A stretch of DNA of 64,000 bases from Beroe forskalii (taxonomy: Eukaryota > Ctenophora > Nuda > Beroida > Beroidae): positions 124,001-188,000 of the forward strand of contig WFMF01000147.1 in the NCBI GenBank assembly GCA_011033025.1, given 5' to 3'. The notes under the pieces were generated by a model. The model was not told the DNA's origin. It saw only the letters and a list, made by a program, of their open reading frames with translations, and did not search any database. A program made the position numbers and the translations under genes. Position 1 is the stretch's first letter; each line of letters starts with the position of its first letter. Positions 11,487 through 24,075 of the stretch are shown here, piece by piece.

Positions 11487-12400
11487 CTTCACTTGTTTTC
11501 CCATGAATTTTAATTAGTTGAATTTCATTAGTTCGTTGTACTGGCATCAGCTTTGTGCTTGGGAGACAGACCGTCTATTTATACTTTTGTGGCTTACAAC
11601 AATTATCTTATTCAATTTCCCTCTTACTCCAGCATTAATTACATTACCTTTATTAATAATTTATGCTATGATTTGCTTTCCATGAAGAATGCCTTTTATT
11701 ACATTTAGCTGCGTCCCATGATTGTTTTTCTACTTCCCCCTATTTCCCTTCGCTTACACTTACTTCAAGTTTGCTTCTATTCTATTACATTTACGTACTT
11801 AATACGTTCTTTATTTACTGTCTTGGTGAATGAGTACAAATTAAAGTAAGTTTTTAACACATTAAATGGGATGTTTACTTAATTATATGTTTATCTATAA
11901 TTCTTTGTTTTCCATTAACTCTTTTCATTGAACTGGGAGCTTTTTTATTAGTTTGGTTACGGTTCGGGGTACATATGGGGTGGTTTCACCTTCTATATGT
12001 GCGGCCTCCGGGGTGTAGGTTTCTTGGGCTTGGAGGCCGAAAAATCGTGTGTGGTACACTTTGTGCTGCACAATCGCCCTTGCCCAACTGATGACCCATG
12101 TTAGCCCTAGAGCACTAACGTTCACATTCAGGCCTTAAATTATTATTAAAAATCATAGAATCCTTTTAAGCATGAATTACTGGAATGATATTACATAAAT
12201 ACATATGATTTAACCTTGCATGGTTACACGTATAATCGTTCATTTTATATTGCTTTTTGTAACCCTGAGATATGGACTGATCGGACTACAGCACTTCTGT
12301 ACTGTAGTTCATAGATTAAAATATGTCTGGGCAGTGAGTGTGCTCGTGGAGGCTTGATAGGCTCCCTTGACACGATACCTGTCGACAGTAATACGTCATG
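11487..12400. repeat. Repeat copy Y
   Basis: This is the second direct copy of the X repeat. Its 3' edge is cut at CGTCATG by the G run of the GGTACC dimer at 12401, whereas X continues past that point into GTGAGAGTCAGG. The 66-codon minus frame shared by X and Y is broken in W by an indel and a stop, so I do not annotate it as a gene. Confidence 0.6.
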
Positions 12401-14655
12401 GGGGGGGGGCAACCCCCTCAATTTTGGTGGATATAGAAAATCGCCAATAGGGGGTTTAATTTTGGGGGGGTTTTGGGGGCTTAATTCTTAGTGCAAAAAA
12501 GTATTTTTTCTCAAATGGTACCTTTTTTGTTCCTGATTTTGCACCATCTCAAAATGGTACCATTTTTTGGTCGTGATTTTTGGCGATTTTTATAAATGGT
12601 ACCATTTTTGTTTCCGGTTTTTGGTACCATTTTGTTTATAATTTTTGGAACTTTTATGAAATGGTACCATTTTTTGGTTCTGATTTTCAGCATCTCTTTC
12701 AAATGGTACCGTTTTGTTTCTGATTTTTACATCCTTTCAAAATGGTACCATTTTTGTTCCTCATTTTTGCACCATTTCAAAATGGTACCATTTTTGTTCG
12801 TGATTCTTGGCGATTTTTAGAAATGGTACTATTTTTGTTTCCGGTTTTTGGTACCATTTTTGTTTATAATTTTTGGAACTTTTATGAAATGGTACCATTT
12901 TGTTTCTGATTTTCAGCATCTTTTTCAAATGGTACCATTTTTTTCTGATTTTTAACACCCTTTCAAAATGGTACCATTTTTGTTCCTGATTTTTTGCACC
13001 ATTTCAAAATGGTACCATTTTTTTGGTCGTGATTTTTGGCGATTTTTATAAATGGTACCATTTTTTGTTTCCGGTTTTTGGTACCATTTTGTTTATAATT
13101 TTTGGAACTTTTATGAAATGGTACCATTTTTGGTTCTGATTTTCAGCATATTTTTCAAATGGTACCATTTTGTTACTGATTTTTTGGCATCATTTTCAAT
13201 TGGTACCTTTTTCGTTTCTGATTTTTCAGAAGTACCCTTCTAAATTGGTACCAATTTTTGTCCGATTTTTTGCGCCTTTTCGAAATGGTACCTTTTTATT
13301 CGTGTTTTTTGGCAACTTTTTCAAATGGTACTTTTTGTTTCTTCATTTTGGTGCTTTTTTGAATCATAGGTACTAGAATAATTTCTGCTGTCGATAGGGG
13401 GTTTAATTTTGGGGGGTTTAATTTTTGCTGTCGATAGGGGTTTAATTTTGGGGGGGTTTAAATTTAGCCCCCTGGTGATATAACAAATTTCCAATAGGGG
13501 CTTAATTTTGGGGTTTTGGGGGGTTGGCCGGGGCCAACCCCCTCAATTTTGGTGGATATAGAAAATCGCCAATAGGGGGTTTAATTTTGGGGGTTTTGGG
13601 GGCTTAATTCTTAGTGCAAAAAGGGCATTTTTTCTCAAATGGTACCTTTTGTTCCTGATTTTGCACCATCTCAAAATGGTACCATTTTTGGTCGTGATTT
13701 TTGGCGATTTTTATAAATGGTACCATTTTTGTTTCCGGTTTTTGGTACCATTTTGTTTATAATTTTTGGAACTTTTATGAAATGGTACCATTTTTGGTTC
13801 TGATTTTCAGCATCTCTCTTTCAAATGGTACCGTTTTGTTTCTGATTTTTTACATCCTTTCAAAATGGTACCATTTTTTGTTCCTCATTTTTGCACCATT
13901 TCAAAATGGTACCATTTTTGTTCGTGATTTTGGCGATTTTTAGAAATGGTACCATTTTTGTTTCCGGTTTTTGGTACCATTTTTGTTTATAATTTTTGGA
14001 ACTTTTATGAAATGGTATCATTTTTGTTTCTGATTTTCAGCATCTTTTTCAAATGGTACCATTTTTTTCTGATTTTTAACACCCTTTCAAAATGGTACCA
14101 TTTTTGTTTCTGATTTTTTGCACCATTTCAAAATGGTACCATTTTTGTTCGTGATTTTTGGCGATTTTTAGAAATGGTACCATTTTTGTTTCCGGTTTTT
14201 GGTACCATTTTTGTTTATAATTTTTGGAACTTTTATGAAATGGTACCATTTTTGTTTCTGATTTTCAGCATATTTTTCAAATGGTACCATTTTGTTTCTG
14301 ATTTTTGGCATCATTTTCAATTGGTACCTTTTTCGTTTCTGATTTTTCAGAAGTACCCTTCTAAATTGGTACCAATTTTTGTCCGATTTTTTGCGCCTTT
14401 TCGAAATGGTACCTTTTTATTCGTGTTTTTTGGCAACTTTTTCAAATGGTACTTTTTGTTTCTTCATTTTGGTGCTTTTTGAATCATACTACTAGAATAA
14501 TTTCTGCTGTCGATAGGGGGTTTAATTTTGGGGGTTTAATTTTTGCTGTCGATAGGGGTTTAATTTTGGGGTTAAATTTAACCCCCTGGTGGATATAACA
14601 AATTTCCAATAGGGGGCTTAATTTTGGGGGGTTTTGGGGGGTTGGCCCCCCCCCC
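12401..14655. mobile_element. Head-to-tail dimer of GGTACC-minisatellite element
   Basis: Each unit has ends built from GGGGCCAACCCCC and a GGTGGATATAGAAAATC block with its inverse, enclosing an array whose unit has the palindrome AAATGGTACCATTT. The junction between units is at about 13533, where GGGGGTTGGCC meets GGGGCCAACCCCC. The units are closely similar in order and spacing. No matching duplication is seen in the flanks (CGTCATG left, ACTGTAAT right), unlike the copies at 30563 and 44839. Long frames in this stretch are translations of the repeat, not genes. Confidence 0.8.
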
Positions 14656-16084
14656 ACTGTAATTAAACTTTCAAATTTCATAAAGAGGTTCATATATGGC
14701 CAAACATGGAAAATAAGTAGGTACCTCTTTGGCAAGAATTTTGGTTTTTGGTCAGTTTACAGCCTTTTTAAAAATGTCCCACTTTACCCGCGCTCACCTA
14801 AAAACTTAGTAAATTTGTTGTATGGGAACCATTTATCGATTTTTCTCCATTCCAACGGTTCAGTTGCCATCTGAGTGAAGCCCAAAATGACGAAATTTAA
14901 TGAGAAAATGTAATTACCTATAATTAACACGTTGTGGGGGATCACGATTTTCCACATTGGTTGTAGTATGCTTTATTTTTCTTGAAAATAGCACTAAATG
15001 ATATTATGGTTACCTACATAATAATTTTTGGGGGAAAGTGGGACAGTTGCGCAAAAATTGTCAAAAATTCAATAAAAATCAATAATTTTAATTCGTGATG
15101 CTGTATTAAAAGTTTTAATAGGCATTACTGATATTCTCACATACATAAGTCACAAAAACAGGGCGATTTTCGATTAGTTCCATACTTTTTATCAATTGTC
15201 CCACATTACCCCACCAATCCAATAATCAAGATTAAATTCCTGTTCCACTTTCCCCACTCACCTATAAAGTCTTGTAGGCAATAGAATTCCATCTAAATTA
15301 TAACAAATTAATGTCTAGATCATTAAAAAATCAATTTTTATTGCTGTTCCACTTTACCCCACAATGGGTAAAATATACAAAATATGACTGTCCCACTTTA
15401 CCCAGTGGCTTTTATTGCATGAAATACTGTTGGGGTGTTGCTCTGGAAAATTTTCGAAAATTTGTCCCACTTTACCCACATATCGGTCTTATGCATCATT
15501 TTGACAGTGTTCCTCTTTACCCAAAGTGTAGTCTTCACCATAGCTTTGCATAGGTGAAGGTTTTTTGAAATTTCGTTAAGTGTCCCACTTTCCCCCCAGG
15601 TGTCCCATTTCACCCCAATTTGTCCCTCTTTACCTCCTGTCCCACTCCACCCCGTTTTACCCTACTCTATTTCTTCTTTGTTGTTCCAGAATCTGATCAT
15701 GTAAAACCAAAAACAACCCAAACATATCTTAACTTTGGTGAGTTGAATAATAAAGCTTCAGTGTTCATAAGTTGGATTATTTATTTATTAGAGGAAGTTT
15801 ATGACTTTTTGGCATTGGGACCACTATCTATTGACTTGTCCCACTTATTCTGATCATACGGAGGTATGGACAGTTCTTGATGGGACATAAGTCATAAGCA
15901 AGAATTTGTGTTGAATTAGATTGAAAAATTGAAATCTGGCACACTGCAAGTCTAGACTCCATATCTTGAACAGGAAAATGGGCGTTTTGTCCTTTAAAAT
16001 ACCAAAGTAAGTGTCTTACTTTGTAACAAACAATAGACATGAAAAGCGTTGTACAGTACTTAAAATCAGAATTTCAGTTTTACT
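14656..16084. repeat. Degenerate GTCCCACTTTACCCC-word repeat region
   Basis: Between about 14767 and 15660 the word TGTCCCACTTTACCC recurs irregularly, mostly on the plus strand, with a few inverted copies (GTGGGACAG near 15040). Spacing is uneven, so this is not a clean tandem array. It may be an old element whose internal word was GTCCCACTTTACCCC. A 48-base exon-like stretch (15690-15737) lies in it, bounded by TTGTTGTTCCAG and GTGAGT. No gene could be built from it. Confidence 0.45.
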
Positions 16085-16658
16085 GGGGGGGGGTGTCACT
16101 GTCCCAATTGTCCCAAACTCAAGAACAAGTGAATTGGGACAGGGACAATTGGGACAAATGGGACATTTGGGACAATTGGGACAAATGGGACAGAGAAAAT
16201 GGAACAAATGGGACACAAAAAACTGAATTCGGACTGGTACAATTGGGGCATTTAGGACAAATGGGACAATTGGGACAAATGGGACAGAGAAAATAGAACA
16301 AATGGGACTCAAAAAAGTGGATACGGACTGGGACAAATGGGACATTTGGGACAATTGGGACAAAACTGACAGAGACAACTGGGGCTCAAATGATTGTGGG
16401 TTTTGGGATAGGGAAGTCAGAACACTTAAACACTGCAAACAAACACAACCAAAACTTGTGTTTAGTATAGTAGTATGAATATAACTTTCATTTCAATGAT
16501 AGAAAAACTTAATTCAATGTAAAAATGATAAATGACTGATTTTTTCAACTTTTTGTTTGTCCCAAATGTCCCAGTTGTCCCAATTGTCCCAAAAACCAGT
16601 CCCAAACTCAAAAAAAGTAAATTGGGACAGGGACAATTGGGACAGTGACACTCCCCCC
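16085..16658. mobile_element. G-run element with GGGACA word and TTTACT duplication
   Basis: The ends are a G run followed by GTGTCACTGTCCCAATTG and the inverse. TTTACT is duplicated exactly outside both ends (16079-16084 and 16659-16664). The interior is arrays of TTGGGACAAATGGGACA, and the inverted word is on the other side. It is 574 bp and non-coding. Open frames here, on both strands, are repeat translations. Confidence 0.85.
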
Positions 16659-16664
16659 TTTACT

Positions 16665-18219
16665 TAACTGCGAACTATTTCAGATTGTGTACCTATATTG
16701 AAGCTTTTAATGTCTGTTCAAAATCCTCATCACTTCTCTCCTCTCTGGTTATTCAATAATTCTAAGGTATGTCCATGATATGTGCTGCAAATTAACCCTT
16801 GAAGTTCGTGCCAAATTAATTGATTGATAATGGACCTGTTTGGACCTACATGATATATTATGGAGATTAAGATAAAATGAAACAATTCCCTTGTTACGTA
16901 CGCTTTGACATGATGTAAGAGCATAATTTAGTAACATAAGTATTCATGGAGTCCTTCGTATCAGGTTCCGTTTTTGGGTTACTTTTGAATGGTGTTTAAG
17001 CATCGTCCAGCATGGCCGTCAATCGTCATACATTCAGGCTGTTTATTTGTTATTAGTCCTGGAGATTGATAAATTGGTGTATTGTAATTCGACCTTGAAA
17101 TGCACGTTTGCAAGCAGCATATATTGGGTTTCTCTGCGAATGGATTAACATAGTGGCTGAGTCTTGAGGGTGGAAGACCCTTCGTAGTTTGTATTCGTAA
17201 TTTGAATTGCGGTTTGATGCAACAATGATCTGTAATATGGTTCATGGACATATACCTCTGATTTAATGGATTAATGGCTGTGTGTTTAAATCAGCGAATT
17301 CAGAATTGCTCACCCTAGTTTTCTTATTATTTGACATCACTGTTTCTTTCAGCAACTCACTGGTCAGAAAACTAGCAAATGGTGTTTTGCTTCTCTCAAC
17401 GGAGGTTAGTTTCATATTTTTTTTTCTATTTTCCACATCACTCTGGCTAATCAGCGCGCGAGTTGACCGCTCATTGGTTTATTATTTCAATACGATTTTT
17501 GGATTCCGTGGGTAAGCCTGTCTCGGATGGCGTAAAATCCCCCCTCGCCCGTTTATAGTGGCTTGCAGAAAAGGATGACTAACACGTAATTTCAGCACTC
17601 AGCGACTACTGCTAGACGAATTTGTTGATTTTTATAACCGTTCAGTTATTAAGCGATAATATTATTAAGTTGCAACAATTAATCAATGTTTTTCAAACAT
17701 TAATTACGAGACGAAATGATATGTTCACTCAAACCACTTCGCTGCATAAATCAGTGAAAATTATATCTCATCTTATGATTTATTTCTTTTTATTTTGATA
17801 TTTTCCCTCCCCATTGGCCTTTTTGTGTATATACAAAAAGGCAATGAGGAGGGTTAGTAATGGACAAATTCTGAAAATGCCCGGAAAATTTGAACATACT
17901 ACCTATACTGAGGTAACCATGCTAACAACCAATCAGAGGGCAGTATTTTGGTTGCACGTGCGCGCGCGCGCATGATAGTTGCGTTGTCCGTCCATCCATG
18001 CCTTTTTACCAAAATCCATAATGAACAGGCTCTCAGGACTTCAGGATGGCAGTTATTCGAGCAAGCATGGTTAACTGACTTATGGCAAGAGCAATCAGCC
18101 GCCTTAAGAGCAATTATTAGAACATCAGTCATACACTCCTGTGGCTAAGGCCGAGAAATCAGGAGTGATTTACTTACATTTATTCATTCCTAACTTTATT
18201 ACTGGCAACAACAAAAGTA
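16665..18219. other. Unassigned DNA
   Basis: No gene recognised. Visible are a hairpin at 17805-17853 (CCTTTTTGT with ACAAAAAGG), an alternating CG tract near 17958, and a short stretch (17354-17404) bounded by TTTCTTTCAG and GTTAGT that looks like a small exon. It does not join in frame with the candidate at 15690-15737. Confidence 0.4.
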
Positions 18220-18425
18220 GGCAACAACTATTTCAAGAGATAGTAAGGCAGTATACTGCCTTAGGCTCTAGGACGGTAGCAAGAAGGACTGCCGCGCGAG
18301 GGACGGTAGCACGAGGGGTGGCTAGGTCTCTAGCCCGGAGGACTGTGGCAAGATCGACGGTAGAGCGAAGGTCTCTAGAACGAAGGGCTCTGGCGCGAAG
18401 GTCGCCTGGGCGAAGGATATACATT
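18220..18425. repeat. Degenerate GC-rich minisatellite (GACGGTAGCACGA-like)
   Basis: About ten imperfect units of roughly 15-24 bp (GGACGGTAGCACGA, GGTCTCTAGAACGA) run head to tail. Frames through it read arginine-rich (RTVAR, RSLER) on one strand, but this follows from the repeat. The GC content contrasts sharply with the surroundings. Confidence 0.6.
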
Positions 18426-18577
18426 GCTAATTAAACCTTGTACCTATATATATTATTTACATTAATTTCTGACAATTAAAGCATCGAAACCATACCTCAT
18501 ACTAGACTTCTAGACAGCGTTCATGTTATATTCAGATAACAATTATTTGGAGGGAAACGGAGTAAGCATAGAAATTT

Positions 18578-18844
18578 CAGAACAAATAACCACGACATGT
18601 TAGTTGCAGCGAATTTTCACCATAGCATATGACATCATCATGCTGAAATTGTATTGTCATTTATATCATTGCACACACGCAAAACATAATATAAATACCT
18701 ATTGATAACCAACAGGTAAGAACTGCTCAATATTAGAAACGTGGCAAAACATGTTGATTTAAAATTCTCAAATCACAAACTGAATAAAATATATGAAATT
18801 CACAAACTGAAATAAATATGAAATAACGCAATCATCGCATATTA
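18578..18844 (-). repeat. PLE-1 terminal repeat, 3' copy
   Basis: This is the reverse complement of 45880-46136, with small indels. It lies downstream of the GIY-YIG ORF in coding orientation. Its hammerhead-like core (18607-18645) reads on the PLE sense strand. The inner edge is at TAATATGCGATG. Confidence 0.85.
18607..18645 (-). ncRNA. Mutated hammerhead-ribozyme-like core in 3' pLTR
   Basis: This has the same 39-nt layout as the copy at 46069-46107, but the core reads AUGAUGA instead of CUGAUGA, so the essential C3 is lost. Stem II (GUCAUA with UAUGGU) still pairs through G-U, and GAAA and the UUC/GCUG end are kept. Probably inactive. Confidence 0.6.
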
Positions 18845-18944
18845 CCTATTATACAAACTGAAAAGATAAATCCAATAAAACTGATAAATTATGATACAGC
18901 AACACCCTAAAAGATGCGCAATGGGATGGAATATTCCTGTGTAT

Positions 18945-19380
18945 TTACTTATTTAGCGTTTGTTTCTTGCCTAGTTTGAGCATAACACTTTCCATATAGC
19001 GGAGCCGAAGATCGTTTGAGCAGTTTCCAAGGATTTGAATGTCCTTGAAAACAAACTCGCACTCGGGGTCACCCGTTTCGGATATGTGCCCAATGGAGAG
19101 CGCTATTCTCTGTCCTAGGATTAAGATGCCCATTTGAACTGTAAAATCTCTCATAAACCGTGTTTTTGGTTTTACCCAAATAAGCCGCACTCGGCCCACA
19201 CTTTTTACATTTAATGTAATAAATTACCCCCGATTTACATTCCAATGGCAAAATGTCCTTAAATCGAAACATATCCTTGATAGAAAATCCTCTCTTAACC
19301 CATTTGTGCCCAGTGGCCACATATGTAGCCATCTCAATTGCGAGCCCATAAAAGGGCACCAAGACAACTTTTTTCAACAA
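18945..19380 (-). pseudogene. PLE-1 GIY-YIG endonuclease domain, frameshifted
   Basis: This is the nicking domain of a PLE, which cuts target DNA for primed reverse transcription. Reading minus, the pre-domain block FRFKDILP is followed by GVIYYIKCKKCG (the GIY strand with its Cys pair), AYLGKT (the YIG strand), ERF (the catalytic Arg helix) and SALHWAH. A frameshift near 19080 then moves to the second frame, with RYMES giving the metal-binding Glu. So all key residues are present across the break. The upstream part (codons from GCCACATATGTAGCC) looks like foldback-element DNA, so the true PLE edge is about 19320. The terminal repeat follows at 18844. Confidence 0.8.
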
Positions 19381-20060
19381 AAGCGTTTGAATCAGATAGG
19401 GGGATGATTATTCAAGGCATTCTGATTAATATTTCAAGCGCTTTGGATGCTTGAATGATAGAAAATTTATTTTGAAAATGACAAAAAACGGCATTTTTCC
19501 ACAAGAAATTTCAAGGTCTCATTCAGAAGAACCTGATCAATAATAGCAGCTGAAACTTTCGGAATTTAGAGAAGAATCATCGCATTTTTCGATGAAATGA
19601 TCATTATGACGAAATACAGTTACATACTTTAGCCATCATTGTTTCTTTTCCATGTGACGTCACGTTTGTGGCCACTGGGGGCGGCCACGAACGTGGTTTT
19701 TAGAAATGCTACAAATGTGGCCAATTCATTGTCCACATATGTAACCTGCCACAAGTGGAGCCACTATATTGGCTACGTTTGTGGACATGTCACATATGTG
19801 GCCATTATATTGGTAAAATTGTGAATTTATTGGCTACATTTGTGACTCGTTCACATATATGTTGCCATTGTTGGAACATATTTTGCCATTATAATGGCCA
19901 CGTTCGTGGCCATGCCACACACCATGTAAAAATGTTGAAGGGAGATCGAACATTGTTTCATATCTTACTCTGATCACTTTCAATTTCTAGAAGAATGTCA
20001 TGACAGTTGTAAGCCATAGCTCTTGTAAAGTTGTAATGTCTCGTGAGTCGGTCCAAAACA

Positions 20061-21099
20061 GGCATCTAAAATTAATGCTGAGGAAATACTGAACTTAGGT
20101 GCAAATTTTTTATTGTTTTGCTGGTGGATTTGGATGAATATTAGGATTAGCGTCGATTACCTATACTATGCAAATCAATACCTGATTCGTCGGGAATTCT
20201 TGACTATGTCACTCGCATCAAGTAAAATAAAAACCGATCGCCATAATATTATGAGTATAATATGCCCATATTACTGTATGTGATTTCGTCATATTTTTGC
20301 TACGTTTCTGACCAAAAACTAATGTATGATCATATTATTGGCTTTTATTTCTTATTATATGTTGCCTGGCAACACAAAAAATAATTACTAACCAAGCTAT
20401 GATCAAAGCTTCAAAAATGGTTTATTGAACGTGTGGAAAAGCGCTGCTCAACACTGGTATTTCTAACCTCAGCAAAGTTCACTCCTTGTATCTTGTTATG
20501 TTTTGGTCAAGTAATTTATAACTTACTTACAGTAAGTGCTTAGGTGATGTAACTTGTTAGCAATATTTGAGTCTTCCATCACCAATCACCATTCACCAAA
20601 AAAGCAAAAAAAAGAAAGAATTATTTATTGCTGTCGTGATCGACCACACTGAGCAGCAAGCCGGCCTGGGTGTCGAATTGTTTTTGTAAGCCGAATTTCA
20701 CCATGACGTGTATTTTTAATTGCTGTTTCTACCCATTCAATGATTTGTTCTTCACCGTATGACGTTCAACGACTGCTCATGAAGAAAATGTGCAAATGAG
20801 CAAAATCTGGGGAGAATAATTTTCCAATGGAAACCCCCTGTACTGTGGCCTGTGGTGTGTCCAAACTTATCTGGGCGAGTTGGGCGATCTGATTCAAACA
20901 TAACAGCAGTCTGTTGCAATAAAAAGGGAAAAGCTCCTTGAAGATCGTTCATAATCATAAGATCTCGATCATAGGTACACGATTTCAGTTCATCACCTAG
21001 TTCAAGGTACTTGTTAATGATGAGTAGGTATGATTATATGTTGAAATCTAAATAAAATGCTATTAAATAATGTTGCTGATACAATCCTATAGAGGGGCT
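20061..21099. other. Central region of GCCAC foldback, unassigned
   Basis: This is the spacer between the arms. A 68-codon minus frame (20752-20958) has no family that I recognise. No RNA gene or other repeat was noticed. Confidence 0.4.
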
Positions 21100-22199
21100 G
21101 CAGCTTGCGACAAGGACTTTCCCGACTCACGGGGCATCACAAGAATGATAGTCAATGACTGTGATGTTGTTCGAATAGAAATTGCAATTGATCAGAGTAA
21201 GATATGACACAATGTTTGATCTCCCTTCAAAATTTTTACATGGTGTGTGACATGGCCACGAACGTGGCCATTATAATGGCAAAATATGTTCCAACAACGG
21301 CAACATATGTGGACGAGTCACAAATGTAGCCAATAAATTCACAATTTTACCAATATAATGAGCCCCCTGCCAGATTAGAACAACGCCACACAAGGTATTG
21401 AATTCGCCACACTATATAAATAATCGCATTGTTAAGATTATATTCGCCACAGGCCACACCCTATGCGTTAACTTTCTAAGAATGCGTGTAAAGTGATGGG
21501 TAATATTCGCCACACTAGCATTATATTCGCCAAAGTGGTCGCAAGTTTATGAATACACGCAATGCTAAGGAAATATTCGCCTGTTTTATAAACAATATTC
21601 GTAGACTATTTTTCGCTGTGCTATGAAAATATTCGCCTACTAGGTAACACATTTATTATTACAGAATGTTTCGCCGTGTTAGGAAAATATTCGCCTATTG
21701 GGTAACACATTCATTCTTAGAGAATATTTCGCCGTGTTTGGAAAATATTCGCCAGTTGGGTATCAAATTTCTTCTTGGAAAACATTTCGCCGTCTTAATA
21801 AAATATTCGCCGTATGTTATGATAACATGTACACTCTAAGTTACACACATTAACCCCACCCTGACCTTGATTCACATCTGTACAAAATGTTTTCTAACTT
21901 GACTCCTGAAATTTTTCTATTTCATATTATGATCAGAATATGATGTATTGTTGTACACAAAGTTGCACTTAGCAATACAGACCAACTGTGTATGATGTAA
22001 ATTCAAGCATTTATACTTTTCGGATTAAACACATCATAATTTCATATTGGTTCGTTGTAGCCTAACGGAGAGCCTAACGGAGAGCACGTTTTCATATTAT
22101 CATGGGGGCATAACATAGCGAGGTTAAGAACATAGGAACCAGATTGACTACGAGGGGGGAGCGACTAAGAAGCAGTATTGGGATTGGGAGAGCTCAGCT

Positions 22200-23590
22200 T
22201 AGTTTGGCGTGAAAGAGCCCAACTTAGTATTGGGGATCCTAACTTAGTGTGGGGGAGCCCGATTTTTATAGCCAATGGTGAATGGGGGAGCCCGAATTCG
22301 TATGACCAATGGGGGAGCCCGACTTAGTATCATATGGATCCCGACCTACCATCATGGGCAGCCCGAGTCAGTATGTGGAGCCAGACTTGCCGACAGAATT
22401 AAAGTGACATATGTGGAGCCCGCCTCATCTATTATGGGGAGCCCAACCCAGTATCAGAGGGAACCGCAACTTACTTATACTTATTCAGTCTCCCATACTA
22501 ATTCAGGCTCCTCATACTATTACTAAGTTGGGCTCCCTCATACTATGTCGGGCTCCCCCTACTATGTCGGGCTCCCCCGTACTAAGTTGGGCTCCCTCGT
22601 ACTAAGTCAGGCTGCCCGTATTAATTCAGGCTCCCTATACTAAGTTGGGCTCCCTCGTACTAAGTCGGGCTCCCCCTACTATGTCGGGCTCCCTCGTACT
22701 AAGTTGGGCTCCCCCATTCCAAGTCGGCCCCCCGTATTAATTCAGGCTCCCTATAATAAGTTGGGCTCCCTTGTACTAAGTCGGGCTCCCCTACTATGTC
22801 GGGCTCCCCCGTACTAAGTTGGGCTCCCCCATACTAAGTCGCCCCCCCCCCTATTAATTCAGGCTCCCTATAATAAGTTGGGCTCCCTCGTACTAAGTTG
22901 GGCTCCCCCTACTATGTTGGGCTCCCCCGTACTAAGTTGGGCTCCCCCATACTAAGTCAGGCTGCCCGTATTAATTCAGGCTCCCTATACTAAGTTGGGT
23001 TCCCACGTACTAAGTCGGGCTGCCCATACTAATTCAGGCTCCCTATAATAAGTCTGGCTCCCCCTACTATGTCGGGCTACCCCGTACTAAGTTGGGCTCC
23101 CCCATACTAAGTTGAACTGCCCGTACTAATTCAGGCTCCCTATACTAAGTTGGGATCCCTCATACTAAGTCTGGCTCCCCTACTATGTTGGGCTCCCCCG
23201 TACTAAGTCGGGCTCCCCCATGCTAAGTCGGGCTTCCCGTATTAATTCAGGCTCCCTATACTTAAGTACTAAGTTGGGCTCCCTCGAACTAAGTCGGGCT
23301 CCCCCTATTATGTCGGGCTACCCCGTACTAAGTTGGGATCCCCATACAGAGTCGGGCTCCCCATACTATGTCGGGCTCCCACATACTAAGTCAGGCTACC
23401 CATTCTAAGTTGGGCTACCCATACTAAGTTGGGCTACCCCATACTACAACTCGAGCTCCTTCGTACTGTACTAAGTAAGGCTTCCACATACTAAGTTGGT
23501 TCCCCTATGTTGAATACTAAGCCGGGTTCCCCCATTCTCATTCGCTATCCCCGATACTAAGTCGGGCTTCCTAACGCCACGTCAGGCTCC
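22200..23590. repeat. Left GGGCTCCC-ACTAAGT array
   Basis: Tandem units of about 20 bp (TACTAAGTTGGGCTCCCCC) number several dozen. The first 250 bp is in the opposite orientation (AGCCCGACTTAGTAT), so the array changes strand near 22480. It is the mirror of 24840-26180. Confidence 0.85.
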
Positions 23591-23598
23591 CCGTACTA

Positions 23599-24075
23599 CC
23601 TTATCGGACATAATGATCATGGACTTTAGTTTCACGGACCTAAAACTTCACAGACATTAATATTCACGCCCGATCCAGCCACTTCAAATTTCAAGAAAAC
23701 TTCGAAATTATCGGCTCGATTTTTCCCATTTTCTTCCACGATTTGAATACTTGAACAAAAGATTTTTTCAATGTTTATCGTTAATTGATATGATAAATTT
23801 CCATATAATTGCAGGTACTAAGCATAAAAAAGAAGCTTCATTTCCTTAAAAATTTTATTATTGGTGCATTTAAAGAGTTAAAGAGATGGAGTCAAAATTT
23901 GGCGTCTCTACTCTAGAAAATTAGAAATTTTAGGAGGAAATACCGGACTTAATTTTCGCGGACCTGAAAATCACGGACATAGTGTCACGGACAAAATTTT
24001 CACGGACATTAATATATATATACGCTGAGGTGCTCAGCGTGAATGTAATGTCCGCGATAATTATGTCTGATAAGG
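23599..24075. mobile_element. CCTTA-ended MITE with CACGGAC word
   Basis: The ends are CCTTATCGGACATAAT and, inverted, ATTATGTCTGATAAGG. TA precedes the left end; TT follows the right. The word TTCACGGAC with CCTAAAA or ATTAA recurs near both ends in inverted orientation. It sits between the two arrays of the 6.25-kb foldback and shares the CCTTA terminus of the elements at 1943, 60231 and 62116. Confidence 0.7.

Noticed and set aside
12511-14482. Several 60-100 codon frames (MVPFLF and KWYHF-like) on both strands
   Set aside because: They are translations of the GGTACC minisatellite; repeat period and spacing explain them.
12393-14665. A target duplication for the GGTACC dimer
   Set aside because: Left CGTCATG and right ACTGTAAT do not match; the dimer boundary coincides with the X/Y duplication edge instead.
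18141-18434. Arg-rich 97-codon frame (RTVARR units)
   Set aside because: It is the translation of a degenerate GC-rich minisatellite.
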